From assembly GCA_934457415.1 (NCBI GenBank), contig CAKSHM010000007.1:1-64000 (forward strand): 64,000 nucleotides of DNA, given 5' to 3'. Positions 9,658-18,713 of the stretch are shown here, piece by piece. The notes beneath the pieces were generated by a model. The model was not told the DNA's origin, did not search any database, and saw only the letters and a program-made list of their open reading frames with translations. Made by a program: the position numbers and the translations under genes. Positions within the stretch are counted from its first letter, which is position 1; each line of letters starts with the position of its first letter. The DNA comes from an uncultured Eubacteriales bacterium (GTDB taxonomy: Bacteria; Bacillota; Clostridia; Oscillospirales; Acutalibacteraceae).

Positions 9658-11820
9658 TCAAACAAGACCCTTTTTCTTTTTCAGTACAATGTACAAAATC
9701 AAAACTATGTTGCTCAAAAGCGAAATCCCTGCCACAGCGATAGCTATTATCGCCGACGGACTTTTTTCGGCAACGGCAGAAGATCCTGCGGCAATCGAGC
9801 TGTCCGCCGCCGCTTTCACACCTGTGTCTTTCTCGCCGATCCACCAGTTGCCGTTTTCACCGATGAAGGGGGTCAGGCCGTCTGCGCCTTTATCGCCTTT
9901 GTCCCCTTTATCCCCTTTTTCTCCACGGTCGCCCTTATCGCCGGAGGCTCTCACTCCGAGGGAAGTCCAGCTTTGCCCGCCGTCATAGGAGACATACCAA
10001 ATGTTATCGTCCCCGATTTTAAGCTGGGGCGTTATGCCGTCTTTTCCGTTTGTGCCGTCTTTGCCGTCAGCACCGTCTTTACCGTCCTTGCCATCAACGT
10101 CATCTTTGCCATCGGCACCATCCTGTCCGTCAGCGCCGGCGTCGCCTTTGTTGCCCTTGTCGCCTTTCTCGCCGGTCGCCTTTACTCCGAGGGAAGTCCA
10201 GCTTTGACCGCCGTCATAGGAGACATACCAAATGTTATCGTCGCCGATTTTAAGCATGGGCGTTGTGCCGTCTTTGCCGTTTGTGCCGTCTTTACCGGGG
10301 GCGCCGTCTTTACCGTCGACGCCGTCTTTGCCGGGGGCGCCGTCTTTACCAGGGGCGCCGTCCTTTCCGTCAACTCCGTCTTTGCCATCCTGTCCGTCTG
10401 CGCCGGTCGCCTTCACGCCGAGCAAAGTCCATGTCTGACCTTCATCATAGGAAACCTCCCACTCGTTACTTTCGGCATTGATACGAAGTCTTGGTGTATT
10501 TGAGCCTACCGATTTCAACGGAAGCTCAAGCAGATCGCTTGCATAATCGGTTTTGCAGTCGCCGTTGCACTGCTCATTAAAAACAAACAGCCGATCGCCT
10601 TTTTCCACATCCACAGCAACAGGCAAAGTAAGTGTCAAATTCCCGCTTTCCATGCCCGTCTCGCTCACATTTTTAAGTCTGCCATAGTATTTTACGGTTT
10701 CGCCGTTGATCACCATTGCGGAAATATATTCGTTTGCGCCGGTTTTCGCCCCCTTGTAATCAAAGCGAACGGTGTTTTCCGAATAGAATCTGAGCGTTAC
10801 AAGGAAACCGTTTCGGTCGCTGTCCGATAGCGTCAGCTTCCATTCGTTTCCGGTGTATTCGGAAATCGGGGTCAATCCTCCGACAGGCTTTCCACCCACA
10901 GCAGCGGAGGTAAAGAGTACGGAGCTTGATTTTAAGCTAAAAGCGGGACGAACGCCAGACAACATGATGATGACATCTTCCCCATCGTAGGAGACATCAC
11001 CATTACCTCTCACGGCGGCGGCAGCGTAATCAACGTCGCCGGGGGAGCGCAACCACCAATAGCTTGACGCCCAACTCGGATGCTCGGGATCCGCAATTCG
11101 CAGATCCTGATTTACCGCAAACGCTTCCGCTGTGGAAAGCGGCCAGAATACAGCGTTATCCACCTGAGCTCCTGCTACACAGTCGGTATTTTCTCCGTTA
11201 TAACTTCCGCTTGTAAGCGTCCGTTTCTTTACAGCAGCATTTTCTTCTGTCGTCAGCTTTTCTGCAAGCGCGTCTATTGCGGTTTTCAAATTACTCGGTG
11301 CATATTCGTTGCTTACTCCGTCATCGTCAAATTGCACAACTCCCATATTGCCCGCCGAAAGCAGGGTCATATTCCCGGCTGTGCCGGCAGCACCGCTTCC
11401 GTCATAGCCGATAACTCGCCATGCGGCAGGCTTATTTTCATGGTTTTGCCCGAAATACACGGTCGGTGCGGTCGCTGTGTTTACATTTTCCCTTAGTGCG
11501 TCTCTGCCAAGCTGTACCTTCCTTTGCAGACGCAAGCGCAGCGTGCTTTCATTCCGAATATTGTAATCTGCCAGCGTGCGCCCGTTCTCAAGCTCTTTTT
11601 CGCCCAAAAACAGTCTTTGCGCATCGGGAGAAAAGCCCGTTTTTTCCTGAATTTTCTCCTTGATATTGTCAATGCTGTCGCCCGACACAACCTCGAGCGT
11701 TAAGTTTGCCTGACCGACAATGGTCAAGTCAATGTAAATCTCAATTGCGCTTGCCATCATCGGTACAAAGCTCATCATCATACAAAAGACGAGCAGGATA
11801 CTAAGTATTCGTTTTTTCAT
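9658..11820 (-). CDS. Secreted membrane-anchored protein: ubiquitin-like, DUF6273-like and collagen-like domains
   Basis: Start ATG 11820 follows CGGAGGTGG (720 residues). Residues 1-25 are a signal peptide. Residues about 27-102 are strongly ubiquitin-like: 'LTLEV', 'KEKIQEKTG', 'DAQRL', 'ENGRTLADYNI' and 'ESTLRL' align without gaps with eukaryotic ubiquitin. The equivalents of Lys27, 29, 33, 48 and Tyr59 are kept; Lys63, Ile44, Val70 and the C-terminal Gly-Gly are not. Residues about 118-300 resemble DUF6273 ('YWWLRSPG', 'GVRPAFSL'). From about 467 to 640 Gly-X-Y collagen-like runs alternate with 'WYVSYDGGQSW' modules. A final helix and KKKK tail anchor it to the membrane. The missing di-glycine argues against conjugation. 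Function is unknown; mimicry of or binding to host ubiquitin partners is speculation. Confidence 0.8.
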   Translation of the reverse strand: MKKRILSILLVFCMMMSFVPMMASAIEIYIDLTIVGQANLTLEVVSGDSIDNIKEKIQEKTGFSPDAQRLFLGEKELENGRTLADYNIRNESTLRLRLQRKVQLGRDALRENVNTATAPTVYFGQNHENKPAAWRVIGYDGSGAAGTAGNMTLLSAGNMGVVQFDDDGVSNEYAPSNLKTAIDALAEKLTTEENAAVKKRTLTSGSYNGENTDCVAGAQVDNAVFWPLSTAEAFAVNQDLRIADPEHPSWASSYWWLRSPGDVDYAAAAVRGNGDVSYDGEDVIIMLSGVRPAFSLKSSSVLFTSAAVGGKPVGGLTPISEYTGNEWKLTLSDSDRNGFLVTLRFYSENTVRFDYKGAKTGANEYISAMVINGETVKYYGRLKNVSETGMESGNLTLTLPVAVDVEKGDRLFVFNEQCNGDCKTDYASDLLELPLKSVGSNTPRLRINAESNEWEVSYDEGQTWTLLGVKATGADGQDGKDGVDGKDGAPGKDGAPGKDGVDGKDGAPGKDGTNGKDGTTPMLKIGDDNIWYVSYDGGQSWTSLGVKATGEKGDKGNKGDAGADGQDGADGKDDVDGKDGKDGADGKDGTNGKDGITPQLKIGDDNIWYVSYDGGQSWTSLGVRASGDKGDRGEKGDKGDKGDKGADGLTPFIGENGNWWIGEKDTGVKAAADSSIAAGSSAVAEKSPSAIIAIAVAGISLLSNIVLILYIVLKKKKGLV

Positions 11821-11845
11821 TTTTCGCCACCTCCGTTTTGCAGCC

Positions 11846-14800
11846 TCAAACAAGACTCTTTTTCTTTTTCAGTACAATGTACAAAATCAAGCCGAGGTTA
11901 CCAAGCAGCGCAAGCCCCGCAACAGAACCGATAACAATCAAAGCAGGAGAGGATGCGGATATGTTTCCGGAGCCTGCGGGGACTGCTGCATCCGCCGCCG
12001 CTTTCACACCTGTGTCTTTCTCGCCGATCCACCAGTTGCCGTTTTCACCGATGAAGGGGGTCAGACCGTCCTTTCCGTCCGCACCGACAACCTTGCCGAG
12101 ATTGACTGTCTTTCCGTCGGTATAGGTGATAACAAGCTCGCCGTTTGCATTGATCTCCGCTTTGGCGATTCCGATGCCATCCTTACCGTCAGAGCCGCCA
12201 GCGCCGTTAGCACCGTTTGTTCCGTGCCTGCCGTCCTTACCCTGTGCTCCGTTATCTCCTTTATCCCCTTTCTCTCCCTGTTGTCCGGCTTCTCCGGTAT
12301 CGCCTTTTTCTCCGGTGGCTTTTACGCCGAGGGAGACCCATGTCTGTCCCCCGTCATAGGAAACATACCATAGATTGTCATCACCGATTTTAAGCTGCGG
12401 CGTTACACCGTCTTTTCCGTCCTGCCCGTGTGCACCGGTTTCTCCTGTGTCGCCTTTATCGCCTTTATCTCCCTTGTCGCCTTTCAAATCCGACAAGGCG
12501 ATCAAATCGTTCCAGACGGAATCATCGCTGTACTTCCACTGCACAAATCCGTTATATACCCTCAGTTCAACCTGTTTTCCGTCCGCACCGTCGTTTCCTG
12601 TCAGTGCGGTAAGCGAGATGAGGTTGCGGTAAGCGTCCTCTCCCTCACCCGAATACCGCCATTGGATACTGTTTCCGTTGTTGCGGAATTCGACCTCTCT
12701 GCCGCCGGTACCCGCAAAGGTTGAGAAAGTTTTTGTGTTGGATAGTGTCGATACCAATCCGTTGCTGCCCACGGTTGAGACTGCAAAGGTATAGGTAGTA
12801 TCCGCTTGAAGAGAGTTATATGTATATGAAAGATTTTCTGAAGATAGCGGTGTTTCGGTCACACGCTCAAACTCCCCGTCATCCATGCGCATCCATATAT
12901 GATAGCCGCTGAAAGGACGTCTGAGGTCAATCTTCGGTGCCTCCCATGTGATTTTTGCATTTTGATTATCCGTTACGGATACGCCGGTCAGAGTCGGTAT
13001 TGGCGGTGCGGCGCGAAGACTGGTCAATACATAGCCGAATACAGGAATTTTCTGATCTCCTGCCGTCCATGTACGCATACCGAAATCCCATGTAAAGCCG
13101 TATTGGCTTGAAACATCATAATCAATTCCATAAGAGGATCGCAGCGAACGGCGGTCAATATTGTTGACCGTACCACTGGCACCGCTGCTTTCAGTCGTGG
13201 TATAGACCGTTCCTGTTGCTTTACTGTAGCTCAAATCAATCACAACACCCATATTGAATGCGTCTACGCCCCATGTGTTTTTCATGGAAGCGGAAAAACC
13301 ATGCGCCATTTCAATGCCCTCGGCGTGTTCAGATGTGGTCGTCCAGTCGTTCGTGATACTGCTTGCGCCGAAGCCAAGCTCGTATTTCTGCTTACTAAGC
13401 GACTCAAATTGCGTAACCGAATTGTCGGAAGAGGCGGGATTCGACCAATAGGCGAACGGGTCACCCTCGGCGTTCTCAGGCAGGACATGGCTGTTCAGTA
13501 TCGGCAGAGCCTTTGCTTTCCCTGCCGCAATGTCTTTCCTGTAGGTTTCGTTATACAGCACTGCAAACTCATCATAATATTCACGGTCAAGCATTGTGTA
13601 AACCGGCTGACCCGGGATCATCAATGCGATAGTATTTTTCTCGCTTAAGTCAAATTTGCCCTTTTGCGGGTCATAAAGTGAGTAATAATAGGTCGTTGCC
13701 GGCACACGGTACAGCACCACGGAATCATTGCCGCCGGCATTGAAGGATACGCTGTATTCCTTTGCAAGAGTATCTTCGGTGCTCTTTGTAAAGTCCATAG
13801 TATATCCGAGGGTCGCCTCGTATCTCCACACTTTCAGATCACCCTGCACGACAATGGAGGCACCGAAGGAAGTATTATGCGACGAAGATTTAGTGTCAGA
13901 GTAGCCTGATGAGAAGGTGTAGGTGGTTGAGCCGTCGGAAAAATCAAGATCATAGTCACCGAGCTCCGAGAAATACGGAGCCGCCTGAAGCACCGCCTGC
14001 ACCTGTGCGTCGGAATATCCGTAGCCTTTGCCCTCATAGCGGGCAAACAGACCGTCTTTGTTCACATCGCCTGCAAGCAGTATGCAGTTATATGGCATAT
14101 CCCATGCAAGGTCGGCATCGTGGCACAGCTTTGAAAATTCATCTTTCTCAGCCGTTACCGTATACTTACCGGCGACCGACAGCGTGCCGCTGCCGAAATT
14201 CTCGCCGTAGAAAACATCGGTGAACAGGTCGAATTTACGCGCCGAACCGCTTCCCTTTTGCCTTTCGGCGGCAAGCGCTATCACCTGCTCGCGACCTTCC
14301 TTGTTGTGGTCAAAATTTCCGGCGATGACATCCTGATACCACCACCATCTTGCGCTTGAATTCTTTTCGCGCGCGGTGTCGCGCAGAAGATTGAGCGCGC
14401 CGTTCTGCTGCACCTCATACAGACCGCCGGCGATCCATACCTGTTCGGGCGTACCTCTGCCGTTGATCGCAACGCTTGTCATAGCGGGCTTCGGCTTTAC
14501 TCCCAGATCCGTTGTTCCGTTTGCGGTATAACCGCTCATGGTGGTTTTCTGCACGTTCGTTATTGACTTGTTCTGACCGTAATAAACGGCAAAGCCCATG
14601 TTTTCGTCGTCGGTTTTCTTGTCCCAGATAAAGCCCTTCTGCTTTTCTTCCCTGACCTCACGGAAATATCCGGCAACTATGATTTCCTGCCAGCCGTCGC
14701 CGTTGATGTCTCCCGCGGCAAGGTTTCCGTAGCGGATATGATCGTAGTAACGGCTGCCGTCCGCTTTTTCATCCTCGTGGTTCAGGGTTATAAGAGACTT

Positions 14801-15793
14801 CTGATCCACTCTTTTGAGGTTTCCGTTTTCGGCTTTGTATACCGAGAGCTTTGAAACAGCCTTACGGAAGGAATCGCCGGAAATCTCCTTGTCCCTGCCG
14901 TCGATTTTATCCGGGTCGGCAATGCCTGCGTACACGATAAGCTCATCGCAGCCGTCTCGGTCGATATCCGCCGAGACAAGCGACTTCGTGATCTGGTCGC
15001 GCTCGTACAGAGTCGTGTTCCAGCCGTCAAAGTAAGCATTACCGCTGCCCTTGGACTTAACAAACGATTTTCTTGAAAGTCCCTGCTCACCGGCAATTCC
15101 CGTTCCGGCGATTCCCCATAAATCATCATTGCCGGCGTAGGTGATAACGGCGGTCATCTTTCCGTCTCCGTCATAGTCGCCCGCCGTGACATTGAAATAG
15201 TGGCGGAATTCCTGATATTCAAGCTCGCCGTAACCGGGTTTCTTGCACGCCCACATCGGAGCGTCGGCAATTTTCTGAAGCTCGGAGCGCTTGTTGTTTA
15301 CAAGGTTTTGTACCCAGTAGCAGATCTTCGCAGTGTTCTTGGAATTATCCATATCGCAAAGGCCGACAAAGATAGCGTGATCGTTTCTGCCCGTGCCGAG
15401 CGGATCGTAAGCTGTTCCGACAGCAAAGGCAACATTGTCGACCGCAGAAACCTTGTGGGCACTCGGTGTACATTCGGCAATGTTGATCCCGAAGGTCCAC
15501 TTGCTGTATACCTTAGTGTGATCCTGTGCCGCCTGTCTCTCCGCATTGCGGTAGCTGTAAATTATCGGCTCATACCACGGTGTAATGGCAAAAGGCTGAC
15601 CCTTTTTTGTGCCGTATGGGTTGCTTTCATCCTCTTTCCATCCGGCAGGGGGAGTTGTGTCGGGTGTGAGCAGTGCGCCGTATGCACTTGAGCCGGATGC
15701 TGATACTCCCGGGTCGGCATAGCTCATCAACGGTGAAATAGCACACATCACCATACATAGGGTGAGCAGGATACTGAGTACTCGTTTTTTCAT
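11846..15793 (-). CDS. Large surface protein with FG-GAP-like, Fn3 and collagen-like regions
   Basis: This 1315-residue protein has a signal peptide (1-26, ending 'LMSYA'). It contains several FG-GAP/VCBS-type acidic loops at roughly 201, 273, 359 and 573 ('AGDYDGDGK', 'SADIDRDGCDE', 'AGDINGDGWQE', 'AGDVNKDGL'), typical of calcium-binding beta-propeller blades. Residues about 600-920 are Ser/Thr-rich alternating beta strands that I cannot assign. A fibronectin type III domain covers about 929-1020, followed by W/Y modules and Gly-X-Y collagen-like runs from about 1100. A membrane helix near 1281-1310 and the tail KKKKSLV anchor it. CGGAGGTAA precedes the ATG. Its 3' end is nearly identical to that of the downstream ubiquitin-like gene. 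Confidence 0.82.
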   Translation of the reverse strand: MKKRVLSILLTLCMVMCAISPLMSYADPGVSASGSSAYGALLTPDTTPPAGWKEDESNPYGTKKGQPFAITPWYEPIIYSYRNAERQAAQDHTKVYSKWTFGINIAECTPSAHKVSAVDNVAFAVGTAYDPLGTGRNDHAIFVGLCDMDNSKNTAKICYWVQNLVNNKRSELQKIADAPMWACKKPGYGELEYQEFRHYFNVTAGDYDGDGKMTAVITYAGNDDLWGIAGTGIAGEQGLSRKSFVKSKGSGNAYFDGWNTTLYERDQITKSLVSADIDRDGCDELIVYAGIADPDKIDGRDKEISGDSFRKAVSKLSVYKAENGNLKRVDQKSLITLNHEDEKADGSRYYDHIRYGNLAAGDINGDGWQEIIVAGYFREVREEKQKGFIWDKKTDDENMGFAVYYGQNKSITNVQKTTMSGYTANGTTDLGVKPKPAMTSVAINGRGTPEQVWIAGGLYEVQQNGALNLLRDTAREKNSSARWWWYQDVIAGNFDHNKEGREQVIALAAERQKGSGSARKFDLFTDVFYGENFGSGTLSVAGKYTVTAEKDEFSKLCHDADLAWDMPYNCILLAGDVNKDGLFARYEGKGYGYSDAQVQAVLQAAPYFSELGDYDLDFSDGSTTYTFSSGYSDTKSSSHNTSFGASIVVQGDLKVWRYEATLGYTMDFTKSTEDTLAKEYSVSFNAGGNDSVVLYRVPATTYYYSLYDPQKGKFDLSEKNTIALMIPGQPVYTMLDREYYDEFAVLYNETYRKDIAAGKAKALPILNSHVLPENAEGDPFAYWSNPASSDNSVTQFESLSKQKYELGFGASSITNDWTTTSEHAEGIEMAHGFSASMKNTWGVDAFNMGVVIDLSYSKATGTVYTTTESSGASGTVNNIDRRSLRSSYGIDYDVSSQYGFTWDFGMRTWTAGDQKIPVFGYVLTSLRAAPPIPTLTGVSVTDNQNAKITWEAPKIDLRRPFSGYHIWMRMDDGEFERVTETPLSSENLSYTYNSLQADTTYTFAVSTVGSNGLVSTLSNTKTFSTFAGTGGREVEFRNNGNSIQWRYSGEGEDAYRNLISLTALTGNDGADGKQVELRVYNGFVQWKYSDDSVWNDLIALSDLKGDKGDKGDKGDTGETGAHGQDGKDGVTPQLKIGDDNLWYVSYDGGQTWVSLGVKATGEKGDTGEAGQQGEKGDKGDNGAQGKDGRHGTNGANGAGGSDGKDGIGIAKAEINANGELVITYTDGKTVNLGKVVGADGKDGLTPFIGENGNWWIGEKDTGVKAAADAAVPAGSGNISASSPALIVIGSVAGLALLGNLGLILYIVLKKKKSLV

Positions 15794-15825
15794 ATTTTAT
15801 TACCTCCGTTTTCGTGTATATCGGC

Positions 15826-17103
15826 TCAGTCAAGAGCAATAATTGTAAGATTATAGACAGCACCGTTCAGCTGTGTGCCGGGGGTCAACTGGATAAATTC
15901 ATATTGCAGCACAATATCACTGCCGGCACTGTAGATGCGGTTGAATGCAAACGGCATCCACACTCGTGAATTATCTGCATCGTTCATATACCTTTCGATC
16001 AATGTATCTTTGAGAATGCCTTGTTTGCCCTTCAATACTACCGAGTACCATCCACCCATGTCGTGAGAAATGCAGACCGAACCGCTGAATGAAAGGCTGT
16101 ATGTATGTCCGGCTTTCAGCGTTACGGTTCTATTGGTTCGATCCCACACAAAAAGCCCTCCGGAATTGCAATCTTCAAACAACTGAAGCGGCTGATTGAA
16201 TGAAGCGCCGGTGCCGCCGTTTGAGGCATGAAAATACCCCGCACACCCGCCGTTCTGACCGGCATCTCCCTTGTCGCCTTTATCTCCCTTGTCACCTTTG
16301 TCACCTTTGTCACCTTTATCGCCTTTGTCTCCTTTTTCGCCGTCAACACCGTCTGTGCCGTCAATGCCTGCGGCTTTTACACCGGTATCAATTTCGCCGA
16401 TCCACCAGTTTCCGTTTTCGCCAATAAAAGGTGTTTTACCGTCTTTTCCGTCAGAGCCGTTTTGTCCGTTTGTTCCGTCCTTGCCGTTTTTACCGTCAGC
16501 GCCGTCTCTGCCATCCGCACCTTTTAATGCGGTAAGGTCGTACAGGTTAAGCCATATTTCATCGCCGACATAACGCCATTGCAATGTGTTTTCGCTTACA
16601 CGGAATTCCGGTGTTTTTCCGTTTGCCCCGTCTGCGCCGTTCTGTCCGGCAGGACCTGTAATATCGGCTATCGCAACAAGATTTTGCCACTCTTCGCCCT
16701 CATAGCGCCACTGTATATGGGTTTCGGCTCGTTGCACTTCTATATTTTTGGCGTTAATGCCGTCTTTTCCGTTGGCACCGTCTTTACCGTCAACGCCGTC
16801 TTTACCGTCAACGCCGTCTTTGCCGTCAAGACCGTTCTTTCCGTCAGTGCCGTTAATGCCGTCTTTTCCGTTTGTTCCATTTCTTCCGTCTGCCCCGTCC
16901 TTGCCGTTTTCCCCGGCAGCGCCTCGCAGCTCGGTAAGCGCCACAAGGTCGCGCCAATCGGTTTCGTCGCTGTATTTCCACTGGATCGCCGTACCGTTGT
17001 TCCGCACCTCCGGCAATGCGGCGATGCTATTTGCCGCTTTGCTGCATCCGGCAGCAAATACAATGCAAAGCGCAATGATAATGCAATAGATTCGCTTTTT
17101 CAT
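15826..17103 (-). CDS. Collagen-like lipoprotein with a C-terminal jelly-roll-like domain
   Basis: In this 425-residue protein, residues 1-20 form a lipoprotein signal with lipobox FAAGC (Cys20). The body alternates Gly-X-Y runs, including seven consecutive GDK triplets near the end, with short W/Y modules ('IQWKYSDETDWRDLV', 'IQWRYEGEEWQNLV', 'LQWRYVGDEIWLNLY') and an 'ENGNWWIGE' motif. The last 130 residues look like a compact beta domain, probably a C1q/TNF-type jelly roll such as trimerises other bacterial collagen-like proteins. That fold is inferred from strand pattern and position. The downstream neighbour starts 32 bp away. It is a paralogue of the next gene upstream, differing mainly in repeat number and C-terminal domain. 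Confidence 0.85.
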   Translation of the reverse strand: MKKRIYCIIIALCIVFAAGCSKAANSIAALPEVRNNGTAIQWKYSDETDWRDLVALTELRGAAGENGKDGADGRNGTNGKDGINGTDGKNGLDGKDGVDGKDGVDGKDGANGKDGINAKNIEVQRAETHIQWRYEGEEWQNLVAIADITGPAGQNGADGANGKTPEFRVSENTLQWRYVGDEIWLNLYDLTALKGADGRDGADGKNGKDGTNGQNGSDGKDGKTPFIGENGNWWIGEIDTGVKAAGIDGTDGVDGEKGDKGDKGDKGDKGDKGDKGDKGDAGQNGGCAGYFHASNGGTGASFNQPLQLFEDCNSGGLFVWDRTNRTVTLKAGHTYSLSFSGSVCISHDMGGWYSVVLKGKQGILKDTLIERYMNDADNSRVWMPFAFNRIYSAGSDIVLQYEFIQLTPGTQLNGAVYNLTIIALD

Positions 17104-17135
17104 TTCTCGTCACCTCCGTTTTCTTGTATATCGGC

Positions 17136-18713
17136 TCAGTCAAGAGCAATAATGGTGATGCTGTACCGGCCGTCCTTGAAATTCGTATCTTGGAGCAGCA
17201 TGGTTGTGTATTGAAATGTCAGAGTAATATCCTCTTCCGCTGTGTATATGGTGTTATACGCCGTGGTCAGCTTTTCTGTTTGGTCGGCCTTCGGCGCAGT
17301 CACATAGGTTTGCGTCTCCAACGCCATTTCAGAGTTGTATCCGTCGAAGAGTGCTGCCCCGCATGCTTTGCCATCGCTCTTGGCGCTCACTGCAATCGTT
17401 CCGCTGAAAACCAAGCTATATGTATGCCCTTTCGAAAGGGTGATCTTATTGCTTGATGCGTTATAGGAGATCAACTCTCCGCTTTTCTTTTTCACCGAGA
17501 ACGGAAGCGCTTTTCCCGCACTGTACACACTGCCGTTTGCGGCAAAGTATCCGGCGCATATACCGTCTTTTCCGTCCTTGCCGTCAACTCCGTTTTTCCC
17601 GTTTGCACCGTTTTTACCATCTGCGCCCTTCAGAGCGGATAAATCATACAAATTCAGCCATGTGGTGTCACCTGTGTATCGCCATTGCAGCTGATTGCCG
17701 TTTACCCGAAATTCGGGTGTTTTTCCGTTTTCTCCATTTGTGCCGCTTTGTCCGGAGGGACCGGCAATATCGGCGAGAGCCACAAGGTTTTGCCACTCGC
17801 CGCCTTTGTAACGCCATTGAATATACAAATCGGTCTTTTGGATTTCAATTTCCTTACCATCTGTACCGTCGATTCCGTTTATACCGTCTTTTCCGTCGGT
17901 ACCCGCCGCCTTGATGCCGGTGTCAATTTCACCGATCCACCAGTTTCCGTTCTCACCGATAAAAGGTGTTTTACCGTCTTTTCCGTCAGAGCCGTTTATG
18001 CCGTTTGTTCCGTCCTTGCCGTTTTTACCGTCAGCGCCGTCTCTGCCATCCGCACCTTTTAATGCGGTAAGGTCGTACAGGTTAAGCCATATTTCATCGC
18101 CGACATAACGCCATTGCAATGTGTTTTCGTTCACGCGGAATTCCGGCGTTTTTCCGTTTGCCCCGTTTGCGCCGTTCTGTCCGGCAGGGCCCTCTATATC
18201 GGCTATCGCAACAAGGTTCTGCCACTCGCCGCCCTCGTAACGCCACTGTATGTGGGTTTCGGCTCGCTGCACCTCTATGCTTTTGCCGTTAATGCCGTCA
18301 GTGCCGTTGATACCATCTTTGCCGTCGGCTCCGTCTTTACCGTTGGCACCGTCAATTCCGTCCTTGCCGTTTTTTCCATCGGCTCCGTCTTTACCGTCAA
18401 CGCCGTTAATGCCATCTTTTCCGTTTGTACCGTTTATTCCGTTTTTACCGTCAGTACCGTTAATACCGTCTTTTCCGTTTGTACCATTGTCTCCGTCCCT
18501 GCCGTTTTCTCCGGCAGCACCGGTAAGTTCGGTAAGCAACACAAGGTCGCGCCAATCGGTTTCGTCGCTGTATTTCCACTGGATCGCCGTACCGTTGTTC
18601 CGCACCTCCGGCAATGCGGCGCTGCTATTTGCCGCTTTACTGCATCCGGCAGTAAATACAATGCATAATATGATGCAAAGTGCCATAGTAATACAATAAA
18701 TTCGTTTCTTCAT
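17136..18713 (-). CDS. Collagen-like lipoprotein, paralogue
   Basis: In this 525-residue protein the lipobox FTAGC (Cys24) follows a lysine/arginine head and hydrophobic core. It has five W/Y modules, two more than its downstream paralogue, separated by Gly-X-Y runs rich in GKD, GAD and GIN triplets, plus the 'ENGNWWIGE' motif. The C-terminal 115 residues form a different predicted beta domain ('GHTYSLVFSGTIAVS') but end in the same 'ITIIALD'. The start overlaps the stop of the TetR gene by ATGA, so the two are translationally coupled. The first about 240 residues are very close to those of the paralogue, which suggests recent duplication or gene conversion. Confidence 0.85.
   Translation of the reverse strand: MKKRIYCITMALCIILCIVFTAGCSKAANSSAALPEVRNNGTAIQWKYSDETDWRDLVLLTELTGAAGENGRDGDNGTNGKDGINGTDGKNGINGTNGKDGINGVDGKDGADGKNGKDGIDGANGKDGADGKDGINGTDGINGKSIEVQRAETHIQWRYEGGEWQNLVAIADIEGPAGQNGANGANGKTPEFRVNENTLQWRYVGDEIWLNLYDLTALKGADGRDGADGKNGKDGTNGINGSDGKDGKTPFIGENGNWWIGEIDTGIKAAGTDGKDGINGIDGTDGKEIEIQKTDLYIQWRYKGGEWQNLVALADIAGPSGQSGTNGENGKTPEFRVNGNQLQWRYTGDTTWLNLYDLSALKGADGKNGANGKNGVDGKDGKDGICAGYFAANGSVYSAGKALPFSVKKKSGELISYNASSNKITLSKGHTYSLVFSGTIAVSAKSDGKACGAALFDGYNSEMALETQTYVTAPKADQTEKLTTAYNTIYTAEEDITLTFQYTTMLLQDTNFKDGRYSITIIALD

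Noticed and set aside
9650..10500. Long open frames opposite the collagen-like genes, with Pro/Ser- or Val/Phe-rich periodic translations
   Set aside because: They mirror the Gly-X-Y codon periodicity of the true genes on the other strand, lack ribosome binding sites, and the minus-strand genes have signal peptides and anchors.
16228..16573. Short-period tandem DNA repeats that might suggest a CRISPR array
   Set aside because: The period is 9 nt and matches Gly-X-Y triplets in a coding frame; there are no unique spacers of 30-40 nt and no cas genes.
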